Shown: positions 21,301 to 32,051, numbered from the stretch's first letter. The stretch is DNA of 64,000 bases from Cyanophora paradoxa (GCA_004431415.1 QPMI01000115.1:1-64000), one strand, 5' to 3'. The notes: generated by a model not told the origin, from the sequence alone. Numbers and translations: made by a program.

Positions 21301-23479
21301 TCACTCTGATAGAAACTAACCCCATAAAATCCGTCACCATTTACTAAATCACCTGTTGATGCAAAACGTGGTTTTTCATCTATTTCACTCCATGGGTGTT
21401 TGTGGTTAGAGTTTGTGATTTCGGAATAATCATGAGTGTGTGAATCTGGTGGAAAGGTTAACGGAGGATTTGTGATATGCTCCCATAAATGAGTATGGGC
21501 AAAATCTGTAATTTGCGCTTTGGTGTGTGTGTGGTTTTGTATCCAACCTTGAACCACATTCGATGTTGGATGATGAGGAAGATTAGCATTACTTGTTACA
21601 GTGAGATAATCGATCACTGTATCGGGTGATGTGATCTTTAAACCTCTGTAAATGGTCAGAGGTTGAGTATTGGGGAATCCATACATTTGTTGGATGTAAT
21701 ACCTTACTTGTTGTTTTTCTGCTGTGGTTAATGCTCTGTTGAATACAATAATCTCAGCAATGCTTCCCGCAAATATTGATCCAAATCCAAAATCGTTTAT
21801 AGTGGAATCAGGTAAATAATTATTAATTCCTGTGAGAGTTCCCACATCGACACCATTTAGCCCAACTGTGTAGCTTGTAGAAGTTATTGTTTGGTCTGAG
21901 TAATACCATTTATTTACCAAAGAGGGAACTGTGACAGCAATTGGAGGTTGTGTTACACCATTTATAGCGAAAGTAGTTGTCCCTAATCTTGTTGAATTAT
22001 TTGCTCCATAGTAGGCAAATCGCGTTGGTGATGTTGTTTTTAGCACACTCAAATGTGTATGAGAAGCACCTGTTTGTGTTAAATGATATCTTCCAATATA
22101 GAAGAATGTCAAACCTTGTGACCAATCAATTGTTCTTGTCATCGTTGAGTTTGCTGAGAAGTTCCCTGAATCGCTTGTTAAAGTCATCTGATTATTTATA
22201 GCAATATTGGATGAGTAGTAGGGACTTCCTGTGGGACTGACAGTTATAGATGGAACGATTGAGGAGACCCTATTGTAAAGAATTTTTGATGCTGCATTTT
22301 GACCGTGAACTCCTGAGGCTTTCCATGCAAAAAGGCAATTTGGAATATTAGAAGCGGGATCGTTACTTGCTGTGATAGAATACCATTCCCTGTAAAGTTG
22401 GTTCATGGTATTAAAATTGCCTGAACCAACTGTAAGAATTCCATTCACTTTTAGGTTGCTGGTCTCAATATTGCTACTGTAAATATTACTATTAACTGTA
22501 AGGTTTCCTGTGATTGTCCCACCAACAAGCGGAAGATATTTTGATAATTCCGCGGCAAGTTCAGGTTTTGTTACATAATTTCCAAGCATCGCAAGAGTAA
22601 CAAAATTAACGAGAATTACAGCCGTTAGGTAATCTTCTGTTACCACTCTTGATATAGTTTCATTGTGAATATTTTTTGCAGCCATTCTTTGATTAGCTTC
22701 CAGAACCCCACCATAATTCGTTTTTATCCATGCAAGTTCTGCCCTTCCATAATTATCATTTGCAGTTCCCACTATGGGAATGTAGGAGTATTTATCTCGA
22801 CTGAAAACTATCATTGGTCTTGATCCATCCAGACTGCTCACATCTGCAACATGAACCTGTATAGCTGCATTGTAATTTTGGTAGGTTGCTGGGTCTGTTG
22901 GAACTCTAAAAGTATCTGTGGGTATGTCAACCTCCATGTAGCTTGACACAAAGATATTTGGTATGGTTGCTCCTGGTTCTGGTGGTGGATTATAAGAGCC
23001 TGGTAATGTCCTAATATGAAGTGGTCCTCTCATAGCTGAATTCGCAAGTGTCCCATTCACATGAACATAGTGGTGATTCAAAAAGATCCTTTCAGGGACA
23101 TTGCAAGTCTGGTAAAGAGAAACTCCCAGAGTAGCAAGAGGCTCTACTTTTGCGAATTCTGGTTGGTCATTGATCTCATCCCAGGTGTGTTCATGGTTGC
23201 TTGCTGCAAACTTATCTGGTATCCCATCCAGATCACCCCAATCATGCCTGTGATCCTCTGGTGGGAATTTCTCTGGTTTACCTAAGATCTCATCCCAGTC
23301 ATGGTTGTGATCCTCTGGTGGAAATCTTGCTGGTTTGTTATTGATCTGCTCCCAATCTGGGAAGAACTCCCAAATCTCTGGGCGAAATCCATCTGGTAAT
23401 AATTCTTCATGGGGTTCATATGGTTGCTCATAATCAACAACTGGTGGTTCGAGACCATCTGCTAAATATTCCTCATGGG
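18393..23479 (-). CDS. Long phage-like fibre protein, main part
   Basis: This is about 1690 residues when the open frame upstream of 23081 is included. It consists of repeated short modules with HTH / HxH motifs (SQITDFAHTH, HVHTKDEISDFDHTH, WDEIxxKP), typical of trimeric phage fibres, where HxH sites can bind metal (as in T4 gp37). Two near-identical laminin-G/concanavalin-like domains (FAWKASGVHGQNAASKILYN ... AEIIVFNRALTTAEKQQ) are coded at about 19874-20545 and 21659-22330. Upstream of each is another duplicated module (GSRPMIVFSR / GSRPKIIFSR). The C terminus is a KxxFAEAPAVVLNLRDG-type knob. It probably forms virion fibres for host attachment. It is joined upstream to 23462-24613 by a frameshift. 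Confidence 0.82.
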
Positions 23480-24613
23480 TTCATAATTCTGCTCATATTC
23501 ATACTCTTGTGGATCTAAACCATCTGGTAAATACTCTTCCTCATTGGGATCATATTGATCATATTCATACTCTTGTGGGTCGAAACCATCAGGTAGGTAT
23601 TCCTCCTCATCTGGAACGAATTGGTATTCGTCAAGCTCCAAAATATCAATTTCAGGAGGTAAATATTGCTCATCAATTTGCTTTCTTGGTTCAATTATAG
23701 GTTTATTTCGAACTTGCTCCCAACTCACAATGTGTTGACCAAAAGGAACTGTCTCATCTGCTGTGTATTCTCTTCCGGGTTGTTTTTTTGGTGTAAGATC
23801 TGGTGGATCCCATGGTAACGGAAATGGAACTGGAACAGGTCCGTAATGTTCAAATATTTCTCTTATCGTTTTCTCACTAACAAGTTTCTCGCCATTTGCA
23901 TACACGTTGCTACCGTGAATATTTCGCCACTGTCGGGTTCTAATACCAAGATCTTTTGTGTTTGAAAACAAAGGTAGTAAATGTCGATCCATTTCGACAA
24001 GATCGGGATGTAGATGAATCGCTACTGGTTGAGTGGGACTACTATTAATGGTTATTGATGGTTTTTGTTGGTGAACGTCTTTCGGAGTAAAAAACCCAAA
24101 AGGTTCATTTTTCGCAAAATCATAAGTAATGTCTTTTGGGTATACATTATTTGTGATACATACTTGATTCGCATTAGGAAAACTACCTACTTGTAAGATT
24201 TGTGATGACTCGACGATTGGTGTGCTGCCTTCATTATAAATTCTGAGACCTGTATTTTGTTTACCTTTCTCATCTTGTATATTAAAAACTAATCGCCCGC
24301 TATCGAAACGTGTGGGAATATCGGGATGGGTTTGACTTGTTTTAAGTTTCCGTTGTCTTCTTGTCGCTTTGATTTCCGCAACCGCGTTTTTTTTAACATT
24401 ACCCAAACTGAAAGCAATGCTAACATCTTCTTTATCGGGATCCGTTTGATTCAGTGATAAAGCATGAATTCTGGAATGCGTCTTACTGGGTTTATCGGCG
24501 CTCTGATCGATAGAAGCCGATCCTTTGATGGTGATATTATCGAAATTCACATGTTTCGGGTTTGTTTTACCACCACTTATTGTTTGTAAATTTGCTGGAT
24601 AATTGAAACTCAT
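23462..24613 (-). CDS. Fibre protein, N-terminal part (frameshifted from the main part)
   Basis: The 383-residue frame starts MSFNYPANLQTISGGKTNP. It includes a LGIRTRQWRNIHGSNVY segment typical of phage tail-fibre heads, then DPPDLTPKKQPGREY, then acidic tandem repeats EEEYLPDGFDPQEYEYDQ. The frame stops within the third repeat, but the repeat continues in a second frame (EEYLADGLEPP, then EELLPDGFRPE) that is open into the main fibre gene. The break is at CCC (minus strand, 23477-23479), where the next repeat has CCCC. The whole gene would encode about 2070 residues. It is divergent from the patatin gene. Confidence 0.8.
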   Translation of the reverse strand: MSFNYPANLQTISGGKTNPKHVNFDNITIKGSASIDQSADKPSKTHSRIHALSLNQTDPDKEDVSIAFSLGNVKKNAVAEIKATRRQRKLKTSQTHPDIPTRFDSGRLVFNIQDEKGKQNTGLRIYNEGSTPIVESSQILQVGSFPNANQVCITNNVYPKDITYDFAKNEPFGFFTPKDVHQQKPSITINSSPTQPVAIHLHPDLVEMDRHLLPLFSNTKDLGIRTRQWRNIHGSNVYANGEKLVSEKTIREIFEHYGPVPVPFPLPWDPPDLTPKKQPGREYTADETVPFGQHIVSWEQVRNKPIIEPRKQIDEQYLPPEIDILELDEYQFVPDEEEYLPDGFDPQEYEYDQYDPNEEEYLPDGLDPQEYEYEQNYEPMRNI

Positions 24614-24662
24614 CCCTGCATGCTCTACATATAGAGATTTATTAAATTTCGATAAAGTAAAG

Positions 24663-26099
24663 ATGCCTCAAAAGATCGTTTTAGCGTTGTCTGGCGGGGG
24701 TGCGCGTGGTATCATCATAACAAGGTTACTAACAGAAATTGAAAATAGAACTGGTAGACGTATAATAAATCTTGTCGATCTTGTAAGCGGAACATCCACA
24801 GGTGGTATAATTGCTATTGGGTTAAACATCAGACATCCTGAGATGCCCTATGAACCGAAACTAACCGCTAACGATTTGCATAATATATATCTAACACAAC
24901 TACCGTTAATTTTTGCGAATCCGCGAAATATCATTGAAAATGCCCTTTTCAATACAAAATACGATGCTACACCACTGGAAAGTGCGATTTATTCAGTAAC
25001 TGGTGAATCACTCATAAGAGATTCTCTAAAAGACATTGTGATTACATCTTTTGATACTCAATATATGAAACCAATATTTATAACAAACGATAACAAATAC
25101 AATTTTTTGCCGAATAAAATAGTAGCGCGTGCTACATCTGCTGCTCCAACATACTTTTCACCTGTTAGCATTGTAGATTTCAATAATGGCGTAATTGCTT
25201 CTCTGATTGATGGCGCAATTTCAGGAAACAATAACCCAAGTGTATGCGGTTATAGTCATGCAAAAAAGATTTATAATGAAGATGATGAAATTATAGTTAT
25301 AAGTATATCTTGTGGTGAGGTTGATGCAAATTTAGAATCTGAATATTTCGGATATGCTTATGAGACTGTGAATAGCTGGGGTATTCTTTCATGGATTGCT
25401 TCAACAGAAGGAAGCCCATTAATTAATATGCTAATGGCTGCAAGCGAACTATCCGCTCTTGATAAAATGGAAGAATTACTACCTCCAAATCTTGACCAAG
25501 GATATAATAGATATTTCCGTCTTTCTGTTCCGCTTCCAAATGATATAGTTCGATCACTTGATGATACATCTAAGATACCTGAAATGCTCGCATTCACTGA
25601 AACGTATATTGCTGCAAATGACGCTATGATAAATAGACTCTGTGATTTACTTGTAACAAATTATGAGATTAATAACCCTGTCAGATCGTATATATCTTCC
25701 ACTCTTAATAACATACCTCCCATTGACGCTAATTGGTATCTTCTGTCAGATAATGCGTTTTCTGCTTCGTCTGCGAAATTCGGAAAAGAGGCATTTAAAG
25801 CCCGCCCATCATTAACAGGATGGGAAGCGAACGCATCCGCCATAAACGGAGTATGGGAAACGCCAACTGAATATTTGCAAATTGCTTTTCCATATACATA
25901 TGAAATCGCTTCTATAATTGCTTATGGTTCAGGTATAACAACTGCGTTTATTAAAACTTTCAATGTTGCGACATCGCAAGATGGTTTAACATGGTCCTTC
26001 ATCAAATCTGATGGTGTAAATAGAATCTTTGTATGTGAAAATATAAATAATGCTAATAACTCTGGGATGTATCATATGCTACGGGTTTCCCGCTTATAA
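24663..26099 (+). CDS. Patatin-like phospholipase with discoidin-like C-terminal domain
   Basis: The 478-residue enzyme is expected to cleave fatty acids from membrane lipids with a Ser-Asp dyad. Motifs are the oxyanion hole GGGARG (11-16), the nucleophile GTSTGG (Ser45) and the DGA triad (Asp183). From about residue 368 a second domain (DNAFSASSAKFGKEAF, WETPTEYLQIAF, SQDGLTWSFIKSD) resembles F5/8-type-C (discoidin) carbohydrate-binding domains. I start at MPQKIVLALSGG, since the upstream TTG lies in the promoter gap shared with the fibre gene. It could breach host membranes during entry or exit; that is inference. Confidence 0.88.
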   Translation: MPQKIVLALSGGGARGIIITRLLTEIENRTGRRIINLVDLVSGTSTGGIIAIGLNIRHPEMPYEPKLTANDLHNIYLTQLPLIFANPRNIIENALFNTKYDATPLESAIYSVTGESLIRDSLKDIVITSFDTQYMKPIFITNDNKYNFLPNKIVARATSAAPTYFSPVSIVDFNNGVIASLIDGAISGNNNPSVCGYSHAKKIYNEDDEIIVISISCGEVDANLESEYFGYAYETVNSWGILSWIASTEGSPLINMLMAASELSALDKMEELLPPNLDQGYNRYFRLSVPLPNDIVRSLDDTSKIPEMLAFTETYIAANDAMINRLCDLLVTNYEINNPVRSYISSTLNNIPPIDANWYLLSDNAFSASSAKFGKEAFKARPSLTGWEANASAINGVWETPTEYLQIAFPYTYEIASIIAYGSGITTAFIKTFNVATSQDGLTWSFIKSDGVNRIFVCENINNANNSGMYHMLRVSRL

Positions 26100-26832
26100 T
26101 TAACGATGTATTTAATATACGTTATTCTTTGAGAATTCAATATATTCGTATTTATCCATTAGTATATATAAATGCTCCAACTATGAGAGTCGATGTGACG
26201 GGCGCATTTATACGGTAGAAAAAGAGGGATTTTTTTCCGATTTTTTGATTATATATATGTATATGTATATGTATATGTATATATGTCGGAGGTTTGTGTA
26301 TATATAGGGTATATATGTCGGAGGTTTGTGTATATATAGTGTATATATGTCATGACGTCATTGTATATATGCGGTATATATGTCGTGACGTCATAGGGGG
26401 GAAGAAGTGTGATATGATAACTGGGGATGAAGTATGATAACTGGGGGAAGAAGTATGATATGATAACTGGGGATGAATTATGATAACTGGGGATGAATTA
26501 TGATAACTGGGGGATTAATTATGATAACTGGGGGGAAGTATGATAACTGGGGGGAGAAGTATGATAACTGGGGGGAGAAGTATGATAACTGGGGGGAAAG
26601 TATGATATGATATGATATGATAACCGGGGGAGAGGTATGATATGATAACCCCACAGTAGGGATGCCCCACAGTAGGGACTTTTTAATTTTCCACCAAATT
26701 ATTTAATTTTGGGTTCCGGAACCCAAGAATTCCCCCAAAATCATACACACTGCTGTAACTCTTCACCAACTCATCAACTATTAAACCCGCGACCATCACC
26801 GGAATCCTCTTTGCATTTTCTACACATCTTTG
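26100..26832. repeat. Tandem-repeat-rich spacer of element B
   Basis: No gene is seen. From 26253 a TATATG microsatellite precedes two copies of GTATATATGTCGGAGGTTTG and two TGACGTCAT palindromes. From about 26401 to 26645 there are a dozen imperfect copies of a 15-20-base unit with core GTATGATAACTGGGGG. The remainder up to the integrase gene is unique sequence. Confidence 0.75.
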
Positions 26833-28233
26833 CTACTTTTGCGAACTGGATCTTAGATTTACCCGGGTTTGAGGTGCTGAATATGTCTCTTTTGAGGTCT
26901 GGAAGTCTGTATACCATCTCTGACTATTGACTTCTGATAGTTTCTGGGTTCCTGCTATGGTTAACTTCTTTAATTCACGCTCCGCCTTCGCTTTCTTCTT
27001 TGCTCTGGCTTGTGTTAACGGTTCTTCTGGGACGTCATCTGCTTTTCCGATGCCTTCCTTACGAATCGCCGAATCGACCCGTGCTTCTTCTTTCGCTTGT
27101 TCGAGTGCATCCACTGTGGGCGCTTCGTGATACTCTACACCTTTGATAGGTAACAGTTCATGAAAAGCAAACCTCCCTTCGACCATTTCACCGTTCGGGT
27201 TTCGCAACCGAAACTTGAAACCCTCTCTCCCTTCGACAGTATAGACGATTCGCGACCAATTGACACCCTGTTTAGCGAATGGATTCTTTTCTATTCTCAC
27301 TCTCACAAACATACCCTGTTTCACACCATCCAAGTAAGCGATCGACTTCTTGAACCGCTCATCTTCTAATCCGATAATCTCACGGTAATGATCTTCCGTC
27401 GTTTCTGCTGGTTTCCTCTTGGTTGCCGAGTGGATGGTATGGTTATAGTTATACTCAATGTCTCCCAAAACATCAAAGAATCTCGCTGTGTTGTTTGCTA
27501 TGCAATAGTTGGTGATCAATCGTTTGATCTGCTTGTTAAATGCTTCGATTCTACCTTGGCTTCGATGATCTGCGACATCACTTATCTGATGGTCTATGAA
27601 CTTCTTAGCAAGGTAATTCGTGAACATCGTATTTGTGAATTCGCTTCCGCTGTCACTCTGAACGCGAGCGATAGGTCGCGGAACTCTTCTTTGTAGCTGC
27701 TCAAACGCCGCAAGCGCCGTAAGAGCACTCTTATCTCTCATCGGAATGATGTAACCCGTGCGTAAGGTAGATTCCATCGCGGACATGAACGTATCGTAAC
27801 CGTCGTTTTGGTTCTTGTATGCAGGGAAAAAGAGCAGATCGATTACGTAAGTATCGAGAGGTTGCCGAATTGGAATCATCGGGTCTCTCTTTCTTGAAAG
27901 GGTCGGTGCGTTTATCTGAACGACTTCCTGTTTATCATACCATTCTCTCATCTTCTTGTAATCCTCCTCTGGTAGTTCCTTTCTCATTGCTCCGAAACCC
28001 TTGTAACCTGTGCGCGGATCGTAAAACTTCTTCGCGATCTTTGATTCTTTCGTTACAGTCTCAGTAGGTAATGCCTCCGGGATCAGTTCTTTAACCATCT
28101 CAGACTTCTTCAAGATTCGTGTGTTCTTCTCTTCGACCGGAATAGTGATTGGTAGCATGTTCCCTTGGTCTTCTTTCATGCTCTTCTTTACAATTTTAGG
28201 GACGGGTCGCAATCCTATCTGTGCTGAGGGCAT
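26833..28233 (-). CDS. Element B retrovirus-type integrase (DD35E)
   Basis: The 466-residue RVE-family integrase inserts element DNA with 6-bp duplications. The catalytic residues are visible and correctly spaced: YVIDLLFF (Asp132), VQSDSGSEF (Asp194) and SQGRIEAFNKQIK (Glu230), a perfect DD35E. A basic N-terminal extension of about 120 residues precedes the core. A C-terminal SH3-like segment (GMFVRVRIEKNPFAKQ, then WSRIVYTV) follows and ends in a charged tail (ARAKKKAKAERELKK). It is only distantly similar to the integrase of element A, so each element brought its own enzyme. Confidence 0.93.
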   Translation of the reverse strand: MPSAQIGLRPVPKIVKKSMKEDQGNMLPITIPVEEKNTRILKKSEMVKELIPEALPTETVTKESKIAKKFYDPRTGYKGFGAMRKELPEEDYKKMREWYDKQEVVQINAPTLSRKRDPMIPIRQPLDTYVIDLLFFPAYKNQNDGYDTFMSAMESTLRTGYIIPMRDKSALTALAAFEQLQRRVPRPIARVQSDSGSEFTNTMFTNYLAKKFIDHQISDVADHRSQGRIEAFNKQIKRLITNYCIANNTARFFDVLGDIEYNYNHTIHSATKRKPAETTEDHYREIIGLEDERFKKSIAYLDGVKQGMFVRVRIEKNPFAKQGVNWSRIVYTVEGREGFKFRLRNPNGEMVEGRFAFHELLPIKGVEYHEAPTVDALEQAKEEARVDSAIRKEGIGKADDVPEEPLTQARAKKKAKAERELKKLTIAGTQKLSEVNSQRWYTDFQTSKETYSAPQTRVNLRSSSQK

Positions 28234-28260
28234 CTTTACTTTATTTTCAATATATTAATA

Positions 28261-28422
28261 ATGGACGAGCCGGTTTGGACAGAACACCCAAAACCAAACT
28301 ACTTTGCGATCGATCCAAACGACCCCGGTTTAAGGTGCATATGGTTGCTGCATCTGATCCGTGGTTTACTGCTACTTGGAGATCGAAAAAATAAAAAGAG
28401 AAGTATTGAGCAAGTATATTAA
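28261..28422 (+). CDS. Possible 53-residue protein with hydrophobic segment
   Basis: The frame MDEPVWTEHPKPNYFAIDPN is followed by a hydrophobic stretch (CIWLLHLIRGLLLLG) and a basic tail. It lies divergently from the integrase and its end overlaps the 3' end of the polymerase gene by four bases. It may be a small membrane protein or chance. Confidence 0.35.
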   Translation: MDEPVWTEHPKPNYFAIDPNDPGLRCIWLLHLIRGLLLLGDRKNKKRSIEQVY

Positions 28423-30760
28423 AGACCAAATGGAATGCTGTGAATGCCGTCGGCTGATATCTTCCGTTTGCTATCGAGTTGGTTTAGAGCGACCCTTCTG
28501 CTCTCCAAGTCATATAAGTTGTGGTCTTGCCTTCGCTTGTTTGTTACTGATACTGTTTTTATGATGCCTTCGAACAGACATCTCTTAAAATCGTCAAAAT
28601 GAACCTCTTTTGAGGAAGTCCCCGACATCTTTACTCTTTCGTTGGTCTCAGTTCTAAAAGCATAGAGTTTCGATCTCAGACCCACATACTCCATGATCTT
28701 TGCATTTGGGAACTCATTTTTATATTTACCTGGAACCATGCGGTTTTTGATACTCACGAGAGGATGGGATTTATCGTAATTGCTCCTATCGAGATACTCA
28801 CCTATCTCTTTCATATCTTCATTGAGATTATTGGTTTTCAGGAAAAGACAGAACGAATCTGTATCGTGGAACAGTAGTTTAGCGGTTTCCCACTTCTTCC
28901 TTACCACATCATAGAAGAACCGATAGTTATGTAGTTTCGCGAAATCCAAAACGAAAGCGCCAATTGCTACGGGTTTATCTAAATTTACATGCTTCGAATA
29001 CATCTCAAAGGCAACTGCGTTTTCGTTTAATACATTGGTCGCTTTGATAAGCGGACTTGCTGCGTATTTCTTACAGAGTTTCTCACTGTTAGCGATCTTG
29101 ACAGTTGAGCGACCCCTGCAAGATTCCAAGCATTTACCATAAATCGCATTGTTCATGAGTTTAAAGAAGTCGCTTTCGAAATGGTTAGTAGATTTGTGCC
29201 TGAGTAGAGTATTCAGACCAATATATGATTTCATGAATGGGGAAGTAGCGAATGAGAGAACTTTATGTATCTTTTTTAAAACGACACCCTTCTTAACGAT
29301 GTAATTAAGAAGAGGTCGAGCGATTACGTATTTATTCTTGGGCGTAAATGTCGCTGTAAGTTTGGGGTCTCTGCTGATCTTTTCGCCCGTCAGATCTAAT
29401 AGTTTCTGTTGATAATCACCAAGCATCTCATTGGTGATCACTTCTTTATTCACAATCAGTGGGAAATCATAATGTTCTTCAAGCGATGTGGGGTATTCAA
29501 GATCAACTTCAATAAATGCGCTTCGTCCCTCTACCTCTTTAAGTGCCTCTGTGATGTCTTCCCATCGATAATCTCCGATGGGTAGTGGTTGACTGAGAGC
29601 ATAACCATAAAGATTATTCGCATCCAACAATACTATATGATCGTCGGCATTCTCTACCTTTGCGTATCGTGTGGGCATGGTAGCAAATCCACCGCGAATT
29701 GCTCTCTCAACAAATTCGTATTTCTCTACATCATCAATTAGTGCAATCTCAACTTTCGTGTGTTTGAGCATAGCGTCCCAAGAGAGACCCGGTGCGCTAA
29801 CGTAATGTGCGGGATCCAATCCATATTGAGAAAACGCCAATTTGCGGAATGCTTCAAACTTTCTCATTAAATCACCCACATCCACAGATTGGAAATCCAT
29901 GAAATGGGAAGCATCAATGAACTTCCACATGCCCCATTGAAGCGACAGGTATTGATCGAAATTCTTGCTTAGAATCTCAACACGTAATTTATCATCTTGT
30001 TGGGCAATTTTGCGGAATATTCCATGTCCGCATTCATCCATGTGATCGACAACGATAGCTACTTTGGTTTGCTTTGAGATTCGCCGGTGGAGGTTACAGT
30101 TTCGGCATGCCTTCCCGATGAAATTGCCGGATTGGTGACAATGATCGCGAACGGGGAAGTTTTCGTGGGTGAATCTCTGAGAGCAAATATAACAGTTTTT
30201 TGTTATCTTGTATTCCGCCTTCTGATCGTCTGTGAGTGGATGCATCGAAATATTTCTAAACAGCGTCTCAACTATTTCGGGTCTGATATCTTGGAGAGTA
30301 GCAAAGAGAGAACCGAGAGGATCGGCTCCCTCAAAACGGTATGCTCTCACTTCTTCTCCCATTACCACTCTCAGTGAAACCGCTTTGATCTCTCGTTTAC
30401 TCCTCTGAGCATCGATTGCAACCGAATGATCTTCGACTTTAACGTAACAGATCACAGGGAGCCACACAGTTTTACGCAAGTGTTGCAGACCGAATTCAAT
30501 TACGCTTCCCGCTTTTGGGCATTTGCCTTTGCTCTCCCTCCAATCAATGCAGCGATTCGCTTCAACATGCATGTCTAATTTCTCCTGAGTTCTGAAACGC
30601 GACAAGCAGGTTTCACAGTAGTAAATGCGACCATCACATGCTTTATCAAACGTAGTTTTCAGAAGACGACTAAAAGACATGATAGTAATGTAGTGTCCCC
30701 GATCATCTTCGGTGTTTTCGATAAGTAAAAGATTAATCTTGGTCTTTCTTCTTGGTTACT
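28419..30760 (-). CDS. polB: Protein-primed DNA polymerase B, main part
   Basis: This is the Polinton-type polymerase that replicates linear DNA from a terminal protein. Counted from the ATG at 30680 (753 residues): zinc finger (Cys22, Cys25, His38, Cys44); endonuclease-VII-like Cys/His cluster (Cys163, Cys166, His180, His182, Cys192, Cys195); motif A LLDANNLYG (Asp353); motif B KLMNNAIYG (507-515); motif C FHDTDS (605-609). The proofreading motif normally of HNxxGYD type appears as HMDECGHGI, so exonuclease activity is probably lost. The frame is open upstream of 30680, and that stretch (LLLIENTEDDRGHYITIM) is polymerase-like, so translation or an original gene continued from the next frame upstream. 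Confidence 0.9.
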
Positions 30761-31698
30761 TGATTGATGGAGAGGATAGAAACACTCTTTGGCGTTATCG
30801 GCTCCGTAAATGTTAATAGAAAGTTCGGGTTCAGTTCTTCGAATCGATCGATTACCTCAGCATCACAGGCAACGGGAAACTGAATACCATCGAAATTGAG
30901 TTCATTTAACCATCGGCGGTATTGGCTCGGTTCGTTACTCTTGTGTTTATTGATGTCCTTTCGATGCAGGTAAGCCAAAATCGCATACTTGAAGCAATCT
31001 TGCCCGTCGATATTCTTAACATTCACCGTCGCTTTCTTGGATGCGATCCATTCGGGAGTTGCGAAATAGCATCCTCCCACAGGTGCATAAGACATGATAA
31101 TGCCTCTAAGTATTTCGATCTTCTCTAAACGGTAACTATCCACTTGCGTCATCTCCTCTTGCATTTTCTGTAACGCTTTGCGAACTTCTGTGTCTATGTT
31201 GCGGGATCGGGTAATTACGAAATAATCGCTGTAAATGAATTTGGTGATATAGATGCGCGGATTACCTACTTTGGTGAATTTGCAAACGAAAGTAAGACGG
31301 ACTTTAACCGCTCTCAGTTGATCTAAGCGGGTTCTAATGCGTTGCGGTAGACTTGGTGCGATTCTTTCGAGGAATTCGATAGCATCCACGACAACTTCAT
31401 TTCGGGCGCGATAGGTCAACCACGAATACGCTTGATTCATTGCTTGACCATCTTCAATGTCCGGGTCAATTGCTCCTAATCTCTGTCCTTCATCCATGAA
31501 CTCCTCCATCCTCTGCATGCGATTGTAGAGGTCATTTGCAATCTCAGTGAGTTGTCCTAATCGCGGTCGTCTATCTAAGATGGCGGCTTCTCTATCGTAT
31601 TCCGCTTCGGTGATCTCACCTGTAACTAAGAGAGTTCCTAACAATCCAAGTATTTCATTTTTCTTTTCTTTGATCAGTCTGTTCGTTTGGCGGGGCAT
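30733..31698 (-). CDS. Protein-primed DNA polymerase B, N-terminal part
   Basis: The 321-residue frame contains FATPEWIASKKATVNVKNID then GQDCFKYAILAYLH, the conserved block that precedes the zinc-finger region in Polinton polymerases, and it ends in ITPKSVSILSINQVTKKK. The next part of the polymerase follows directly in the +1 frame, with an overlap of about 25 bases around an AAGAAGAAAG purine run (30738-30760). Together the parts give about 1090 residues, normal for Polinton polymerases. The region before residue 200 is helical and could hold the terminal protein, but I see no specific motif. It is a frameshift mutation, a sequence error, or a genuine +1 frameshift. Confidence 0.85.
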   Translation of the reverse strand: MPRQTNRLIKEKKNEILGLLGTLLVTGEITEAEYDREAAILDRRPRLGQLTEIANDLYNRMQRMEEFMDEGQRLGAIDPDIEDGQAMNQAYSWLTYRARNEVVVDAIEFLERIAPSLPQRIRTRLDQLRAVKVRLTFVCKFTKVGNPRIYITKFIYSDYFVITRSRNIDTEVRKALQKMQEEMTQVDSYRLEKIEILRGIIMSYAPVGGCYFATPEWIASKKATVNVKNIDGQDCFKYAILAYLHRKDINKHKSNEPSQYRRWLNELNFDGIQFPVACDAEVIDRFEELNPNFLLTFTEPITPKSVSILSINQVTKKKDQD

Positions 31699-31740
31699 CT
31701 TTGCTATAAAGGAACATTTTTATTTTAGAGTTTGAACGCA

Positions 31741-31941
31741 TTAAGTTCTAATGATTCTCACCGTTGTTTCCTTTGGAATATATATAGTAACATAGTTTCT
31801 CTTCCGCCTGTTATTGATACCACAATTATACTTTATGAACTTTGCAACCTCTTCCAAATCACCTTCCACAATTGATTGGTTCATTTTGACGTTATTCATT
31901 TTCAACTGAGACACACGTTCAATTTTTAAATCACCAGTCAA
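31741..31941 (-). CDS. Small basic protein, unknown
   Basis: A 66-residue frame, MTGDLKIERVSQLKMNN to TVRIIRT, with a basic C-terminal half (NNRRKRNYVTIYIPKETT) that looks like a small strand-rich domain. It lies just upstream of the polymerase N-terminal frame on the same strand and next to the internal palindrome. No family is recognised. Confidence 0.45.
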   Translation of the reverse strand: MTGDLKIERVSQLKMNNVKMNQSIVEGDLEEVAKFIKYNCGINNRRKRNYVTIYIPKETTVRIIRT

Positions 31942-31959
31942 TTTTTTATTTTTTATTCG

Positions 31960-32051
31960 GTGTAACGGGTGTAACAGGTAAATCCCAAAGTTTTCGGATT
32001 TTCACCTCCCTAGGAGCAAACTTTGGGATTTACCTGTTACACCTGTTACAC
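31960..32051. repeat. ~91-bp palindromic element, internal copy
   Basis: Same arms as the TIR copies; the core differs slightly (CTCCCTAGGAG). It lies between a small ORF upstream of the polymerase N-terminal frame and the 3' end of the prim-pol/helicase gene. Only the palindrome is shared, so it is not simply a buried TIR. A replication or transcription control site is plausible but unproven. Confidence 0.85.
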
